A DNA stretch of 64,000 nt, taken from the NCBI RefSeq assembly GCF_019744875.1, contig NZ_JAIETU010000005.1, positions 434,001 to 498,000 of the forward strand. Reading direction: 5' to 3'. The position numbers were made by a program, and so were the translations under genes. Source of the stretch: Hyphomicrobium sp. (GTDB taxonomy: Bacteria; Pseudomonadota; Alphaproteobacteria; Rhizobiales; Hyphomicrobiaceae). Below, piece by piece: positions 44,898 to 56,754 of this stretch; position 1 is the first letter of the stretch; each line of letters opens with the position of its first letter. Under the pieces are notes generated by a model. That model did not search any database and was not told the origin of the DNA. It saw only the letters and a list, made by a program, of their open reading frames with translations.

Positions 44898-45470
44898 ATG
44901 TCCCATCCTGCACATTCGACGACCGACGGCGCCTCCTGGCACGCCACCACCATTCTCACCGTGCGCAAGAACGGACGGGTGGTGATCGCCGGCGATGGAC
45001 AAGTGAGCCTTGGCGCGACGATCATCAAGGCCAACGCGCGCAAGGTGCGGCAGCTTGGCAAAGGCGGCGTGATCGCCGGGTTCGCGGGCGCGACCGCCGA
45101 CGCGTTTACCCTGTTCGAACGCCTTGAAGCGAAGCTCGAGCAGTATCCCGGGCAGCTCATGCGCGCGGCGGTGGAGCTCGCGAAGGACTGGCGCACGGAC
45201 CGGTTCCTGCGCCGCCTCGAAGCGATGATGATCGTTGCCGACCGCGACACCACGCTTGTGCTGACCGGCACGGGTGACGTGCTCGAACCGGCTCAGCACG
45301 TCATGGGCATCGGCTCGGGGGGAATGTATGCGCTGGCGGCCGCGCGTGCGTTGCTGGACCAGCCGCTCGATGCGGAAGAGATCGCGCGCAAAGCGATGGC
45401 GATCGCGGGCGAGATCTGCGTCTACACCAACGACAACCTGGTCGTCGAAAGCCTGCCGTCCTCAGTTTAA
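44898..45470 (+). CDS. hslV: ATP-dependent protease peptidase subunit HslV
   Basis: Proteasome-like peptidase of the HslUV complex. The 190-residue product carries a 16-residue propeptide before the catalytic N-terminal threonine (T17, in [12 protein letters not shown]), the conserved [11 protein letters not shown] and [18 protein letters not shown] five bases upstream supports ATG 44898; the frame upstream lacks family character. hslU lies downstream, separated by an unrelated membrane-protein gene. Confidence 0.97.
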   Translation: MSHPAHSTTDGASWHATTILTVRKNGRVVIAGDGQVSLGATIIKANARKVRQLGKGGVIAGFAGATADAFTLFERLEAKLEQYPGQLMRAAVELAKDWRTDRFLRRLEAMMIVADRDTTLVLTGTGDVLEPAQHVMGIGSGGMYALAAARALLDQPLDAEEIARKAMAIAGEICVYTNDNLVVESLPSSV

Positions 45471-45569
45471 CCCGGCCACGTTCTGGCGCCTGTTCCCGGC
45501 GATGCTGAACGTTTCGGTCGCCGGCCTCAAAGTCGTATCGGAGTAAACACACACCATGCCGGGGCTCCA

Positions 45570-46631
45570 ATGATCACCGACGACCATGTCGCGACTGCCG
45601 TCGCGCAGGGCATCATCACGCCCGAGCAGGCAAGCAGGCTTCAGGCGCTCACTGGCGCGCAAGCGCCGGACGTATCCGCCGCCGAGGCCGCATCGGATCC
45701 CGATGACGAGCGTTTTCGCCTGATCGGCGGCTTCAACGACGTATTCGTCACCATCGGCGTGGGGCTTCTGATCTCCGCACTGTTCGGGCTCGCGCGCGTG
45801 CTCGAATTGACGTCCGGCTTCTCGGTGCTGGCGCTTGTGTTCGCCTGGGGTTTGTCGGAAGTGTTTTCGCGCCGGATGCGGCTGGCGCTGCCCTCGATCG
45901 TGCTGGCCTTCATGTTCGCAGGCGCAGCGGCGCTACTCGCGGGATCGCTGGCGGACGGCGCCTTCGCCGCGATGGGCGTGACAAGCGAGGCCGCTGCGTC
46001 GTGGTCGCTCGTCGTCGCGGCAGCGGCATCCGCGGTTGCGGCCTTCGTGCACGAGCGCCGCTTTCAGGTGCCGATCGATACCGCCATCACGGCGGGCTCT
46101 GTCATATGCGCGACAATCCTGGGCGCGACCGCCGCTTTCCCGGCGTGGTCCGGCGGCCTTACGATCCTGCTTACGGCGCTGTTCGGATTTGGCGTCTTCC
46201 TTGCCGCGCTGCGCATCGACGCCACGGATCCGCAACGCGTGACGCGACGGTCGGACGTGGCCTTCTGGCTGCACATGCTCGCAGCCCCCATGATCGTGCG
46301 CTCGGTGATGCCGCTCGCGACGGCCGGCACCTCGGAAATCGACGCGCTCCGGGCGCTGTTCATGCTGGCGGCGTTCGCCCTCCTCGGCCTCGTTGCGCTG
46401 GTGATCGACCGCCGGGCGCTGCTCGTCTCGGGGCTCACCTACGCGGGCATCGCCATCGCGTATCTTCTTTCGCAGAGCGTCAACCAGGAGGGCCTCGGCC
46501 TGTCGCTGACGCTGCTCAGCCTGGCGGCGGTCGTGCTCACGCTTTCGGCCGGCTGGCGCTCGCTGCGCAAGGCCATCGTGCCGCGCCTGCCGCTCGGCCG
46601 CTTGCACTCTCTCGTTCCCCCGCCCACGTGA
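45570..46631 (+). CDS. multi-pass membrane protein, unknown function
   Basis: A 353-residue protein with a short N-terminal cytoplasmic segment (IITPEQASRLQAL, as in DUF2157-like proteins) and about nine to ten hydrophobic helices. The N-terminal pattern in which a helix reads GIITPEQA is shared with several bacterial DUF2157/DUF4401 membrane proteins, but I cannot place it firmly. It lies between hslV and hslU on the same strand, so it is probably cotranscribed with them. Confidence 0.8.
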   Translation: MITDDHVATAVAQGIITPEQASRLQALTGAQAPDVSAAEAASDPDDERFRLIGGFNDVFVTIGVGLLISALFGLARVLELTSGFSVLALVFAWGLSEVFSRRMRLALPSIVLAFMFAGAAALLAGSLADGAFAAMGVTSEAAASWSLVVAAAASAVAAFVHERRFQVPIDTAITAGSVICATILGATAAFPAWSGGLTILLTALFGFGVFLAALRIDATDPQRVTRRSDVAFWLHMLAAPMIVRSVMPLATAGTSEIDALRALFMLAAFALLGLVALVIDRRALLVSGLTYAGIAIAYLLSQSVNQEGLGLSLTLLSLAAVVLTLSAGWRSLRKAIVPRLPLGRLHSLVPPPT

Positions 46632-46684
46632 GACGCGCGTGTAGTGATCGGGAAACGCGAATTTCGGAATCGGGACACTAGACC

Positions 46685-48001
46685 ATGACCACCTTCTCTC
46701 CGCGCGAAATCGTCTCCGAGCTCGACCGCTATATCGTCGGGCAGGGCGACGCCAAGCGCGCCGTCGCCATCGCGCTTCGCAACCGCTGGCGCCGCCAGCA
46801 GCTCGAAGGTCCTCTCAAGGACGAGGTGCTGCCGAAGAACATCCTGATGATCGGGCCGACCGGCGTCGGCAAGACAGAGATCTCGCGCAGGCTTGCCAAG
46901 CTCGCGGGCGCGCCGTTCCTCAAGGTCGAGGCGACGAAGTTCACGGAGGTCGGCTACGTCGGCCGCGACGTCGAGAGCATCATCCGCGATCTCGTGGAAG
47001 TCGGCTTGGCGCTGGTGCGGGAAGCGCGTCGTAAAGAAGTGCGCGCGCAGGCCGAGAAGAACGCCGAAGAGCGCGTGCTCGACGCGCTCGTGGGCCCGAC
47101 CGCATCGCCCGGCACGCGCGAATCCTTCCGCAAGCGGCTGCGCAGCAACGAGCTCAACGACAAGATCATCGAGGTCCAGGTCGCGGACGTGGGTGGCGCC
47201 AACATGCCGATGTTCGATCTTCCCGGCATGCCCGGCGGCTCCGTCGGCGCGATCAACATCGGCGACATGCTCGGCAAGATGATGGGCGGGCGCACCAAGC
47301 CGCGGCGCGTTACCGTGAAGGACAGCCACAACCTGCTGATCGCCGAAGAGAGCGACAAGCTGATCGATACCGAACAGATCACGGCGGAGGCGCTGCACGC
47401 CGTCGAGAACAACGGCATCGTGTTCCTGGACGAGATCGACAAGATCTGCTCGCGCGGCGAGACGGGGCGCTCCGGCGCCGAAGTCTCGCGCGAAGGCGTG
47501 CAGCGCGATCTCCTGCCGCTGATCGAGGGCACGAGCGTGTCCACCAAGTACGGGCCTGTGAAGACGGACCACGTGCTGTTCATCGCGTCGGGCGCGTTTC
47601 ACGTGGCGAAGCCCTCGGATCTGCTACCGGAACTGCAGGGCCGTCTGCCGATCCGCGTCGAGCTGCAGGCGCTCTCGCGCGAGGATTTCCGCCGCATCCT
47701 GACCGAGCCCGAGGCGAGCCTCATCAAGCAGTACGTGGCGCTGATGGCGACGGAGGGACTCACGATCTCGTTTACCGAGGATGCAATCGATGCGCTTGCG
47801 GATACGGCGGTGCTGGTCAACTCGACCGTCGAGAACATCGGCGCGCGGCGCTTGCAGACCGTGATGGAGCGCGTGCTGGACGAGATCTCGTTCGAGGCAT
47901 CGGATCGCTCGGGCGATACCATCACCATCGACGCCGCCTACGTGACGGGGCGCGTCGGGGAGCTGGCGAAGAACACCGATCTCTCGAAGTTCATTCTCTA
48001 G
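46685..48001 (+). CDS. hslU: ATP-dependent protease ATPase subunit HslU
   Basis: AAA+ unfoldase of HslUV. The 438-residue product has the start [20 protein letters not shown], Walker [16 protein letters not shown], the pore motif GYVGRDVES, Walker [12 protein letters not shown] and the C-terminal LSKFIL that docks into HslV. Length is normal for the family. Confidence 0.98.
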   Translation: MTTFSPREIVSELDRYIVGQGDAKRAVAIALRNRWRRQQLEGPLKDEVLPKNILMIGPTGVGKTEISRRLAKLAGAPFLKVEATKFTEVGYVGRDVESIIRDLVEVGLALVREARRKEVRAQAEKNAEERVLDALVGPTASPGTRESFRKRLRSNELNDKIIEVQVADVGGANMPMFDLPGMPGGSVGAINIGDMLGKMMGGRTKPRRVTVKDSHNLLIAEESDKLIDTEQITAEALHAVENNGIVFLDEIDKICSRGETGRSGAEVSREGVQRDLLPLIEGTSVSTKYGPVKTDHVLFIASGAFHVAKPSDLLPELQGRLPIRVELQALSREDFRRILTEPEASLIKQYVALMATEGLTISFTEDAIDALADTAVLVNSTVENIGARRLQTVMERVLDEISFEASDRSGDTITIDAAYVTGRVGELAKNTDLSKFIL

Positions 48002-48028
48002 CGCACAGCACCAAGGCATGAGGCGCGC

Positions 48029-48262
48029 ATGACAGCTCTGAAACTCTTTCTCGGTGGCCTCGTGGGCCTGATCGTGGGGTGGATCGGCACGACCATCGCC
48101 ACGATGGTGCTGGGCGGCTATTTCGGGCTGACCGAGTTTGAAGGCCAGCGCAGCATGACGGCTTTCTTCGGGTTCGGACCGATCGGCGGCTTGGCCGGGT
48201 TGATCGCAGGCCTCGCGCTCGGATGGCGCTGGAGCAGAGGGGCCAAGCGCGTCAGCCCATAG
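48029..48262 (+). CDS. small two-helix membrane protein
   Basis: A 77-residue protein with two hydrophobic helices (LFLGGLVGLIVGWIGTTIA and GPIGGLAGLIAGLALGW) and a short basic end. It starts 27 bases after hslU on the same strand and looks real by composition. Function unknown. Confidence 0.7.
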   Translation: MTALKLFLGGLVGLIVGWIGTTIATMVLGGYFGLTEFEGQRSMTAFFGFGPIGGLAGLIAGLALGWRWSRGAKRVSP

Positions 48263-48288
48263 AGGCGCGCTTCAACGCCCGCGCCGGC

Positions 48289-49230
48289 TTACGATGGCCG
48301 CCGCCTGCGTGGCGCTGACTTCTGCGCTGTCGCGGCCGCCACGGCCGCCACCGTTGCGGCGACCTCGGCTTCGAGCCAGAGGCGCAATGCCGCCATGGCG
48401 CGGGTTTCCTTCCGGTCTGCCGCACGCACGACATAGTACCCGTAGCCATCGACAGTCACGGCGAACGGGCGCACGAGGCGTCCGCTCACCAGCGCGTCGC
48501 CTGCGATGATCTCATCGGCAAGCGCGAACCCCTGGCCGGCCTCGGCCGCCGGGACAGTCAGGTGCAAGCCGAGCGTCGGCCCTCCGGGACTCACGCTTTG
48601 GGCGATGCCCGCCGCCGTCAGCCATTCGATCCAGTCCCGACGCGACTCCTCCTGCAGGAGCAAAGTCGCGGGCAGATCAGCCGGAGAGCGGATGGATGAC
48701 GCTTCGAGCAGCGCCGGGCTGCACACCGGCGTCATATGCGTTTGGACAAGTCGGTCGGCGGCGATGCCGCTCCAACCGCCGCGGCCATATCGGATTCCAA
48801 CATCCGCCTCGTCGCGCGCGAAATCGGCGAGCCGGTTCGTCGAGTCCAGCACCAATTCAATTTCCGGATTGGCCGCTGTGAAGCGGCCGAGACGCGGGAT
48901 CATCCACAGCGCGGCGAACGAGGGCTCGACACTGACGACGAGCTTCTGGGTCCGGCGGCGGCGGCCGGATGCGCTGTCGGTGGCATGACCCAGGATATCT
49001 AAGCCGCGCGTCACTTCTGCGGCGTAACCCTTGCCGCGTTCGGTCAGTTCGACGCCGCGCCCCGTGCGCACGAACAGCTTGATGCCGAGCCACGCTTCCA
49101 GATCGCGGATGTGACGGCTGACGGCGGCGTGCGTCACGTTCAGCTCGGCGGCGGCCAGCGTGAAACTCACGTGGCGGGCGGCGGCTTCGAACGCTTTCAG
49201 CGCATTGAGAGGCGGCAGACTTCGCGACAT
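48289..49230 (-). CDS. LysR-family transcriptional regulator (GcvA-like)
   Basis: A 313-residue LTTR. N-terminal winged helix-turn-helix: LNALKAFEAAARHVSFTLAAAELNVTHAAVSRHIRDLE, typical of the GcvA branch. An effector-binding domain follows (LVVSVEPSFAALWMIPRLGRF, DEADVGIRYGRGGW). The C-terminus is Ala/Arg-rich. The ATG at 49230 directly abuts a dyad (CATGTAA, 7 bases, TTACATG) that fits an LTTR operator, so autoregulation and control of the divergent small ORF are likely. Effector unknown. Confidence 0.92.
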   Translation of the reverse strand: MSRSLPPLNALKAFEAAARHVSFTLAAAELNVTHAAVSRHIRDLEAWLGIKLFVRTGRGVELTERGKGYAAEVTRGLDILGHATDSASGRRRRTQKLVVSVEPSFAALWMIPRLGRFTAANPEIELVLDSTNRLADFARDEADVGIRYGRGGWSGIAADRLVQTHMTPVCSPALLEASSIRSPADLPATLLLQEESRRDWIEWLTAAGIAQSVSPGGPTLGLHLTVPAAEAGQGFALADEIIAGDALVSGRLVRPFAVTVDGYGYYVVRAADRKETRAMAALRLWLEAEVAATVAAVAAATAQKSAPRRRRPS

Positions 49231-49235
49231 GAGGC

Positions 49236-49264
49236 CATGTAACAATTTCTTACATGCCATGTAA
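49236..49264. promoter_or_regulatory. candidate LysR operator dyad plus extra half-site
   Basis: CATGTAA (49236-49242) and TTACATG (49250-49256) form a perfect inverted repeat with a 7-base AT-rich spacer. It includes the T-N11-A pattern of LTTR boxes. A third CATGTAA half-site follows at 49258-49264. It lies between the LysR start and the divergent small ORF. Confidence 0.75.
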
Positions 49265-49331
49265 AGCATTGGCGTTTGTAGCGAAACGTCGTGCGGCGCA
49301 CGGTGCTCCCAACAATTCGAAGGAGATCGCC

Positions 49332-49478
49332 ATGCTTCTCGCAATCGAAAGTTTCGTACGGGTTTTTGAAGATCTGCTCGCGGGCCGGGCCAATGGCCGG
49401 GGCGCCGTTCGCGGTGCCAGTAACGATAACGACGACAGCGACGCGACGACACGCCGTTGGACTGCTGGGCGCCGCTAG
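49332..49478 (+). CDS. small protein, probable target of the divergent LysR regulator
   Basis: A 48-residue ORF with a near-perfect ribosome-binding site (AAGGAG seven bases upstream). The product starts MLLAIESFVRVFEDLLAGR, an amphipathic helix, then a Gly/Ala turn and an Asn/Asp/Arg-rich tail (SNDNDDSDATTRR). No family is recognised. The strong translation signal and its position opposite the LysR operator argue that it is expressed. It ends three bases from the convergent trhO stop. Confidence 0.6.
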   Translation: MLLAIESFVRVFEDLLAGRANGRGAVRGASNDNDDSDATTRRWTAGRR

Positions 49479-49481
49479 GTG

Positions 49482-50276
49482 CTACTCGCCGGCCGAGCAG
49501 GTCGGGCACTGTCCGGCATCCCGTGACAGCGGCAGGCCGCAGGATCGGCACATCACGTGGGTGCCGGGCCGCACGCCATGCTCCAGCGACACCCGCTCGT
49601 CGAAGACGAAGCACTCGCCCTGCCACAGGCTCTGCTCGGGCGGGATCGTTTCGAGGTATTTTAGGATGCCGCCCTCGAGGTGATAGACCTCCGGAAAGCC
49701 CTGCGAGAGCAAATAGGCGGAGGCCTTCTCGCAGCGGATACCGCCGGTGCAGAACATCGCGACGCGCTTGTGCTTCGACGGATCCAGGTTAGCGCCGACG
49801 AAATCGGGAAACTCACTGAAGGCGCTCGTGCCGGGATCGATGGCGCCTTTGAACGTGCCGATGCCGACCTCATAGGTGTTGCGCGTGTCGACGACGATCA
49901 CGTCGTCGCGGCTCACCAGCTCGTTCCATTGCTCGGGCGGAACATAGATGCCGACCTGCTTGCTCGGATCGGCCTCTGGACGGCGCAAGGTCACGATCTC
50001 GCGCTTGATCTTCACGCGCAGGTGGCCGAAAGGCGCTTCGTCGGCGTAGGATTCCTTGCTCACCAGATCGGCGAAGCGCGGATCGGCGCGCAGCCACGCC
50101 AGAGTGCTGCGGATAGCCGCGTCCGAGCCCGCGATGGTGGCGTTGATGCCTTCGGGTGCAATCAGGATCGTGCCCATGATGGCGCCGTGGCCGCAATGGG
50201 CGAACACGGCCTCGCGCAGCGCCTCGGGATTGTCGATCGCGACGAACTTGTAGAAGGCTGTGATGGTAACGGACAT
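49482..50276 (-). CDS. trhO: tRNA uridine(34) hydroxylase (rhodanese-like)
   Basis: Introduces 5-hydroxyuridine at tRNA position 34. The 264-residue product has the N-terminal acylphosphatase-like part (VTITAFYKFVAIDNP, IAPEGINATIAGS) and the rhodanese domain with VIVVDTRNTYEVGIGTF and the active-site loop FCTGGIRCEKASAYL. The C-terminus has a Cys-rich zinc-finger-like end (CRSCGLPLSRDAGQCPTC). Oddly it ends three bases from the small ORF on the other strand. Confidence 0.94.
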   Translation of the reverse strand: MSVTITAFYKFVAIDNPEALREAVFAHCGHGAIMGTILIAPEGINATIAGSDAAIRSTLAWLRADPRFADLVSKESYADEAPFGHLRVKIKREIVTLRRPEADPSKQVGIYVPPEQWNELVSRDDVIVVDTRNTYEVGIGTFKGAIDPGTSAFSEFPDFVGANLDPSKHKRVAMFCTGGIRCEKASAYLLSQGFPEVYHLEGGILKYLETIPPEQSLWQGECFVFDERVSLEHGVRPGTHVMCRSCGLPLSRDAGQCPTCSAGE

Positions 50277-50315
50277 CGCGACTCTATCGATCCTGCTTGC
50301 TCTCTCAGGCGAGGC

Positions 50316-51272
50316 TTACCTGATGGCGGCCAGCTCATTCACCGCGCGTTTCACCGCATCGAACACGCCCGGATCGTTCATGGAGTGGCCGGCGGCCGGC
50401 ACGATTTCGAGGCGGCATCCCGGCCAGCGGCGCGCAATCTCGTAGGCGGCGCGCGGCGGACACAGCAGGTCGTACCGGCTCTGGACGATCACGCCGGGAA
50501 TTGAGCCCAGGCGGGAGGCGCCGTCAAGGAGCTGGCCGGGCGCCAGGAAAAAACCGTTGGCGATGTAGTGAGCCTCGACAATCGGGGTCGGAGGGATGCG
50601 GCCCGTGTCCGCGGGACCCTCCGCAATGACCGCCTCGCCGGGCAGGAATTCCGACAGAACGCGTTCGAACTGGAACCAGCGCCGGGCTGCCGGCCCGTGC
50701 ACCGCCGGGTCCGGATCTCTCAAGCGCGCGACATAGGCGTTGAGCGGGTCGGCGCGTTCGCCCTCAGGAAGCGCTGCGACGAAGCTCTCGTAGAGGTCCG
50801 GACGCAACTGCTGCGGGGCTCGCCGGAACGCCCAATCCACTTCCTCGTCCGTGCCGAGAAAGACTGCGCGCATCACGAGCCCCGCCACCCGCTCGGGATG
50901 GGCTTGCGCGTAGGCAAGAGCCAGCGTCGAGCCCCAAGAGCCGCCGACGATCAACATTTTCTCGAAGCCGAAATGGACGCGAAGGCGTTCGATGTCGGCC
51001 ACGAGGTGCTGCGTCGTGTTGGCGTGCGTGGCGAGATAGGGATGACTGCGCCCGGCGCCGCGCTGGTCGAACAGCACGGCGTGGAAGCGCGCGGCCTCGA
51101 ACAACAGGCGATGGCCGTGCTGTGATCCGCTACCCGGACCGCCGTGCAGAAACAGCGCTGGAATTCCGCCGCGCGTCCCGATCTCCTCGGCATAGATCCA
51201 ATGGCCATCGCCGACATCGAGCATCACGGCATCGAACGGGCGCGGCATGTCAGTTTGCGGTGGAGCGGTCAC
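50316..51272 (-). CDS. pip: proline iminopeptidase
   Basis: Removes N-terminal proline from peptides. The 318-residue alpha/beta-hydrolase has FLHGGPGSGS, FDQRGAGRSHP and the nucleophile S112 in GGSWGSTLAL, the diagnostic set of peptidase family S33, plus the distal His region AAGHSMND. Cytoplasmic, no signal peptide. It begins 40 bases after the trhO start and is not clearly in an operon with it. Confidence 0.93.
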   Translation of the reverse strand: MTAPPQTDMPRPFDAVMLDVGDGHWIYAEEIGTRGGIPALFLHGGPGSGSQHGHRLLFEAARFHAVLFDQRGAGRSHPYLATHANTTQHLVADIERLRVHFGFEKMLIVGGSWGSTLALAYAQAHPERVAGLVMRAVFLGTDEEVDWAFRRAPQQLRPDLYESFVAALPEGERADPLNAYVARLRDPDPAVHGPAARRWFQFERVLSEFLPGEAVIAEGPADTGRIPPTPIVEAHYIANGFFLAPGQLLDGASRLGSIPGVIVQSRYDLLCPPRAAYEIARRWPGCRLEIVPAAGHSMNDPGVFDAVKRAVNELAAIR

Positions 51273-51441
51273 GGGGGGCTATGGTCCTTAAGCGTCCGAT
51301 CACTCTGAGACAGAGCCCATCCCCGTGCAAGTGCCCAAATTCTAGGCGTTTCTCCGTCGCCTCAGTGAGGCATGGGACAGGAGGCATATTGGAACAGGAC
51401 GGCAGGCATCCGCGTTCTCTGAGCCAACAGAGGGTGATGCC

Positions 51442-52269
51442 ATGCTCATCAACTACGGGTTCGAGATCGCGATCAACGTTCCCCAGCCTACTCCGATCAT
51501 TACGCTTCTCGATATCACGGAGGGGCGACGTGCCGACGTGCTGACGGAAAGCGCATTCGTGACGACGCCCGAGGTCTCGAACTCGCAATACCGCGACCAG
51601 TTCAACAATCGCTGTCGCCGCATGGTGGCGCCGCCGGGCGATTTTCGCATCACGCTCAACGGCACGATCCGCGACCGGGGCGAGCACGATTTCATCGGCA
51701 CAAATTTGGCCGAAGTTCCGATCCCCGATCTGCCGGACGACGTGATCGTCTATCTGCTCGGAAGCCGCTATTGCGAAACCGATCAGCTTAGCGACATGGC
51801 CTGGAAGGAGTTCGGCGGCGTGACACCCGGGTGGTCGCGGGTGCAGGCGATCGTCGACTTCGTGCATCGCCGTTTGACGTTCGGCTATTCGCACGCGCGC
51901 GCGACCCGTACGGCCGCGGAAGCGCATCAGGAGCAGGTCGGCGTTTGCCGCGACTTTGCCCATCTCACCATTGCGCTGTGCCGGTGCCTCAACATTCCCG
52001 CGCGCTACGTCAACGGCTACCTCGGCGACATCGGCGTGCCGCGTGACCCGGCGCCCATGGATTTCAGCGCGTGGTGCGAGGTGTATCTCGGCGGGCGCTG
52101 GTGCACCTTCGACGCCCGCCACAACACGCCGCGGATCGGACGCATCGTCGTCGCGCGCGGCCGCGACGCAACGGATGTGCCGCTGCTGCACAGTTTCGGT
52201 CCGCACGTGCTGAAAACGTTCAAGGTCTGGACGGACGAGGTGAGCGAGGAAGCGCCGGCCGCCGCTTAA
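51442..52269 (+). CDS. transglutaminase-like cysteine protease-fold protein
   Basis: A 275-residue protein with an N-terminal beta-rich domain (MLINYGFEIAINVPQPTPII) and a C-terminal transglutaminase core: catalytic Cys in EQVGVCRDFAHLTIALCR, His in SAWCEVYL...-type block and Asp in WCTFDARHNTPRIG. Bacterial members are usually peptidases or amidases rather than cross-linkers, often beside alpha-E and ATP-grasp genes, which are absent here. No signal peptide. Function not assignable. Confidence 0.9.
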   Translation: MLINYGFEIAINVPQPTPIITLLDITEGRRADVLTESAFVTTPEVSNSQYRDQFNNRCRRMVAPPGDFRITLNGTIRDRGEHDFIGTNLAEVPIPDLPDDVIVYLLGSRYCETDQLSDMAWKEFGGVTPGWSRVQAIVDFVHRRLTFGYSHARATRTAAEAHQEQVGVCRDFAHLTIALCRCLNIPARYVNGYLGDIGVPRDPAPMDFSAWCEVYLGGRWCTFDARHNTPRIGRIVVARGRDATDVPLLHSFGPHVLKTFKVWTDEVSEEAPAAA

Positions 52270-52284
52270 GCGGGCGCGCTGCGT

Positions 52285-52725
52285 CTAAGGCGCGGCGTGT
52301 TTGCGGGCCGCGACCTGATTGCGGATTTGCTCGGCAAACGCAGGCGCGCCGAAACAGCGGAACGTGAGCGTCGTGCCGTCGTCGCCGCGGACATCCACGA
52401 TCCGCGTGACCCAGCCGAAACGATCCTCGACCGAGAGGACGCGGTCGAGAGCCACCGCCTGGGAGGTGTCGGCCGCATGCGCGGCGGCGTTGACGGCGTT
52501 CGGTCCGAAGTACACGGCGTCCTCCGTCAGCGTCACGGCGCCGCCGACCCAAAGACCGCCCATGCGCTGGCGCAGCCAATCCACGCCCGACGCGCCGCCG
52601 AACAGGAACATGCGCCTCGCGCCCGTGCTCATTTCAGCATCGGGAATGAAGGCGTTGGCGTACTTCCACGAAATGACTCGAGGCTCGGAGCCTCGGGATT
52701 CTGGGAGTGGGTGAGCCGCGGTCAT
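52285..52725 (-). CDS. PH/GRAM-like domain protein, unknown function
   Basis: A 146-residue protein. The segment GGLWVGGAVTLTEDAVYFGPN followed by VALDRVLSVEDRFGWVTRIVDV and LTFRCFGAPAFAEQIRNQV has the alternation of strands and closing helix of a GRAM/PH-type fold. GGAGGTC six bases upstream fixes the ATG at 52725. No family was identified with certainty. It lies between transglutaminase (convergent) and gyrB, 89 bases from the gyrB stop. Confidence 0.7.
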   Translation of the reverse strand: MTAAHPLPESRGSEPRVISWKYANAFIPDAEMSTGARRMFLFGGASGVDWLRQRMGGLWVGGAVTLTEDAVYFGPNAVNAAAHAADTSQAVALDRVLSVEDRFGWVTRIVDVRGDDGTTLTFRCFGAPAFAEQIRNQVAARKHAAP

Positions 52726-52813
52726 GGGACGACCTCCGCGTGTGCTGAAATCCAAACCGGATCCAACTGACAAACGGCGGTCTCGGCTGTTCCCTCCGAA
52801 ACTCGCCGTCCGG

Positions 52814-55252
<2,439 letters not shown>

Positions 55253-55408
55253 TCAGGACCTGTCGGAACGTGTCTTTTCTGTTCGACCGAAGTCTACCAC
55301 AACGCCCCTTCGAACGGCGCAAAAAAGCACCTTTTCCCGGCGTTCTGGGGCTCTAAAAGCTTTATTCTATTCAATGCGTTGGCTGGGTGCGGCGGTAAAG
55401 TGTCCGGC

Positions 55409-56617
55409 TCAGCCTCCAGGTGTCACCAACCCGTGATCTACGCGCCAGAATTGCGCGCCTCCGACCAAACTGGAAAATGCCTGATGATCCGTTCCCGTCA
55501 TCCAGGCCTGCGTGCCGAGCCGCAGCAGCTCCGCGAACAGAGCGCCGCGCCGGTCGCTGTCCAAATGGGCCGTCACCTCGTCCAGCAGCAGCATGGGCGT
55601 CATGCCGTCGCGCCGCACAGCGACCAGCTCGGCGTGCGCCAGCAACAGCCCGATCAGCAGCGCCTTCTGCTCGCCTGTCGACGAGAGCTTGGCGGCAATC
55701 CCCTTGGGGCCGTGGCTCACCGAGAGGTCGGAGCGGTGGGGGCCGTCGAGCGTGCGGCCAGCCGCCCGGTCGCGTTCGCGCGCCTCGCGCAACGTGCGGG
55801 CGTAGCCATCCTCGACGTCCACGGCAGGCCGCAGCGCGAGATCGTTGTCGACCGCGCCTTCGAGACGCGCCGCGCTCCACGGAAACGGGCTCGCCGGATC
55901 GCGCGCGCGGCGGGCTTCGATCATGGCCGTCAGGGCGGCCACGGCTTCGGCGCGGGCTGCGGCCATGGCGATGCCCATCTCGGCCATCACAAGCTCGAGG
56001 CCGTCGATGGCGCCGCCCCGCGTTACGCCGTCGGAGAGCATCCGGTTGCGCTGTGCCATGGCGCGCTCGAAGCGGCCGGCGCGGGTCCGGTGGCCGGGGT
56101 CGAAGCAGACGATCAGGCGATCGAGAAAGCGGCGGCGCTCGGAGGCGGGGCCGGTGAACAGTCCATCCGTCGCCGGGGTGATGCCGACCAGCTCCACATA
56201 GTCGCCGAGCGCGCCCGATCCGGATTTGGCGTCGCCGTCGATGCGCACGAGGCGGCCGGATGCGCGCTCGCCGCGCTGATCGTCCGGCGCGAGGCCCGTG
56301 CCGATGGCCACGGAGCCAACGGACGTATGGACGCGTGCGGCCACGCTCCAACTGCCGTCACCGCCGGCACGCGCGAGATCGGGAAACGGCGTCTGGCGCA
56401 GGCCCTGGCCGGGCGCGAGCAACGAGACCGCTTCGAGAATGTTCGTTTTGCCGGAGCCGTTGGGTCCGGTGAGGACGACCGGGCCGGGGGTGAGCTCGAG
56501 CGCGAGCGCGCCGTAGTTGCGGAAGCCCGTCAGCGTCAGGCGCTCGACCCAGAGGCGGGGTGCGGGGGCCGCGGCGTGGGGCGCGTCATGTTCGATCGCC
56601 GAGGCCAAACGTTGCAT
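55409..56617 (-). CDS. recF: recombination protein RecF
   Basis: Loads RecA at gaps with RecO and RecR. The 402-residue product has WVERLTLTGFRNYGALALEL, Walker A LTGPNGSGKTNILEAVSLL, the ABC signature LSSTGEQKALLIGLLLAHAE and Walker B MLLLDEVTAHLD. Usual position between dnaN and gyrB. 137 bases separate it from dnaN. Confidence 0.97.
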   Translation of the reverse strand: MQRLASAIEHDAPHAAAPAPRLWVERLTLTGFRNYGALALELTPGPVVLTGPNGSGKTNILEAVSLLAPGQGLRQTPFPDLARAGGDGSWSVAARVHTSVGSVAIGTGLAPDDQRGERASGRLVRIDGDAKSGSGALGDYVELVGITPATDGLFTGPASERRRFLDRLIVCFDPGHRTRAGRFERAMAQRNRMLSDGVTRGGAIDGLELVMAEMGIAMAAARAEAVAALTAMIEARRARDPASPFPWSAARLEGAVDNDLALRPAVDVEDGYARTLREARERDRAAGRTLDGPHRSDLSVSHGPKGIAAKLSSTGEQKALLIGLLLAHAELVAVRRDGMTPMLLLDEVTAHLDSDRRGALFAELLRLGTQAWMTGTDHQAFSSLVGGAQFWRVDHGLVTPGG

Positions 56618-56754
56618 CTCGCATGTTCGATCGGAGCGCGCCCTCGCATGGCGCAGACAAGGGTTCGCGCATCCTGTTCATGTCTTCGCCGAGGCGTCTC
56701 TTCGCTGAGACGTCGCGTCGCCCGACGAAGAGGGCGCGCGGCACAGGAAGAACT

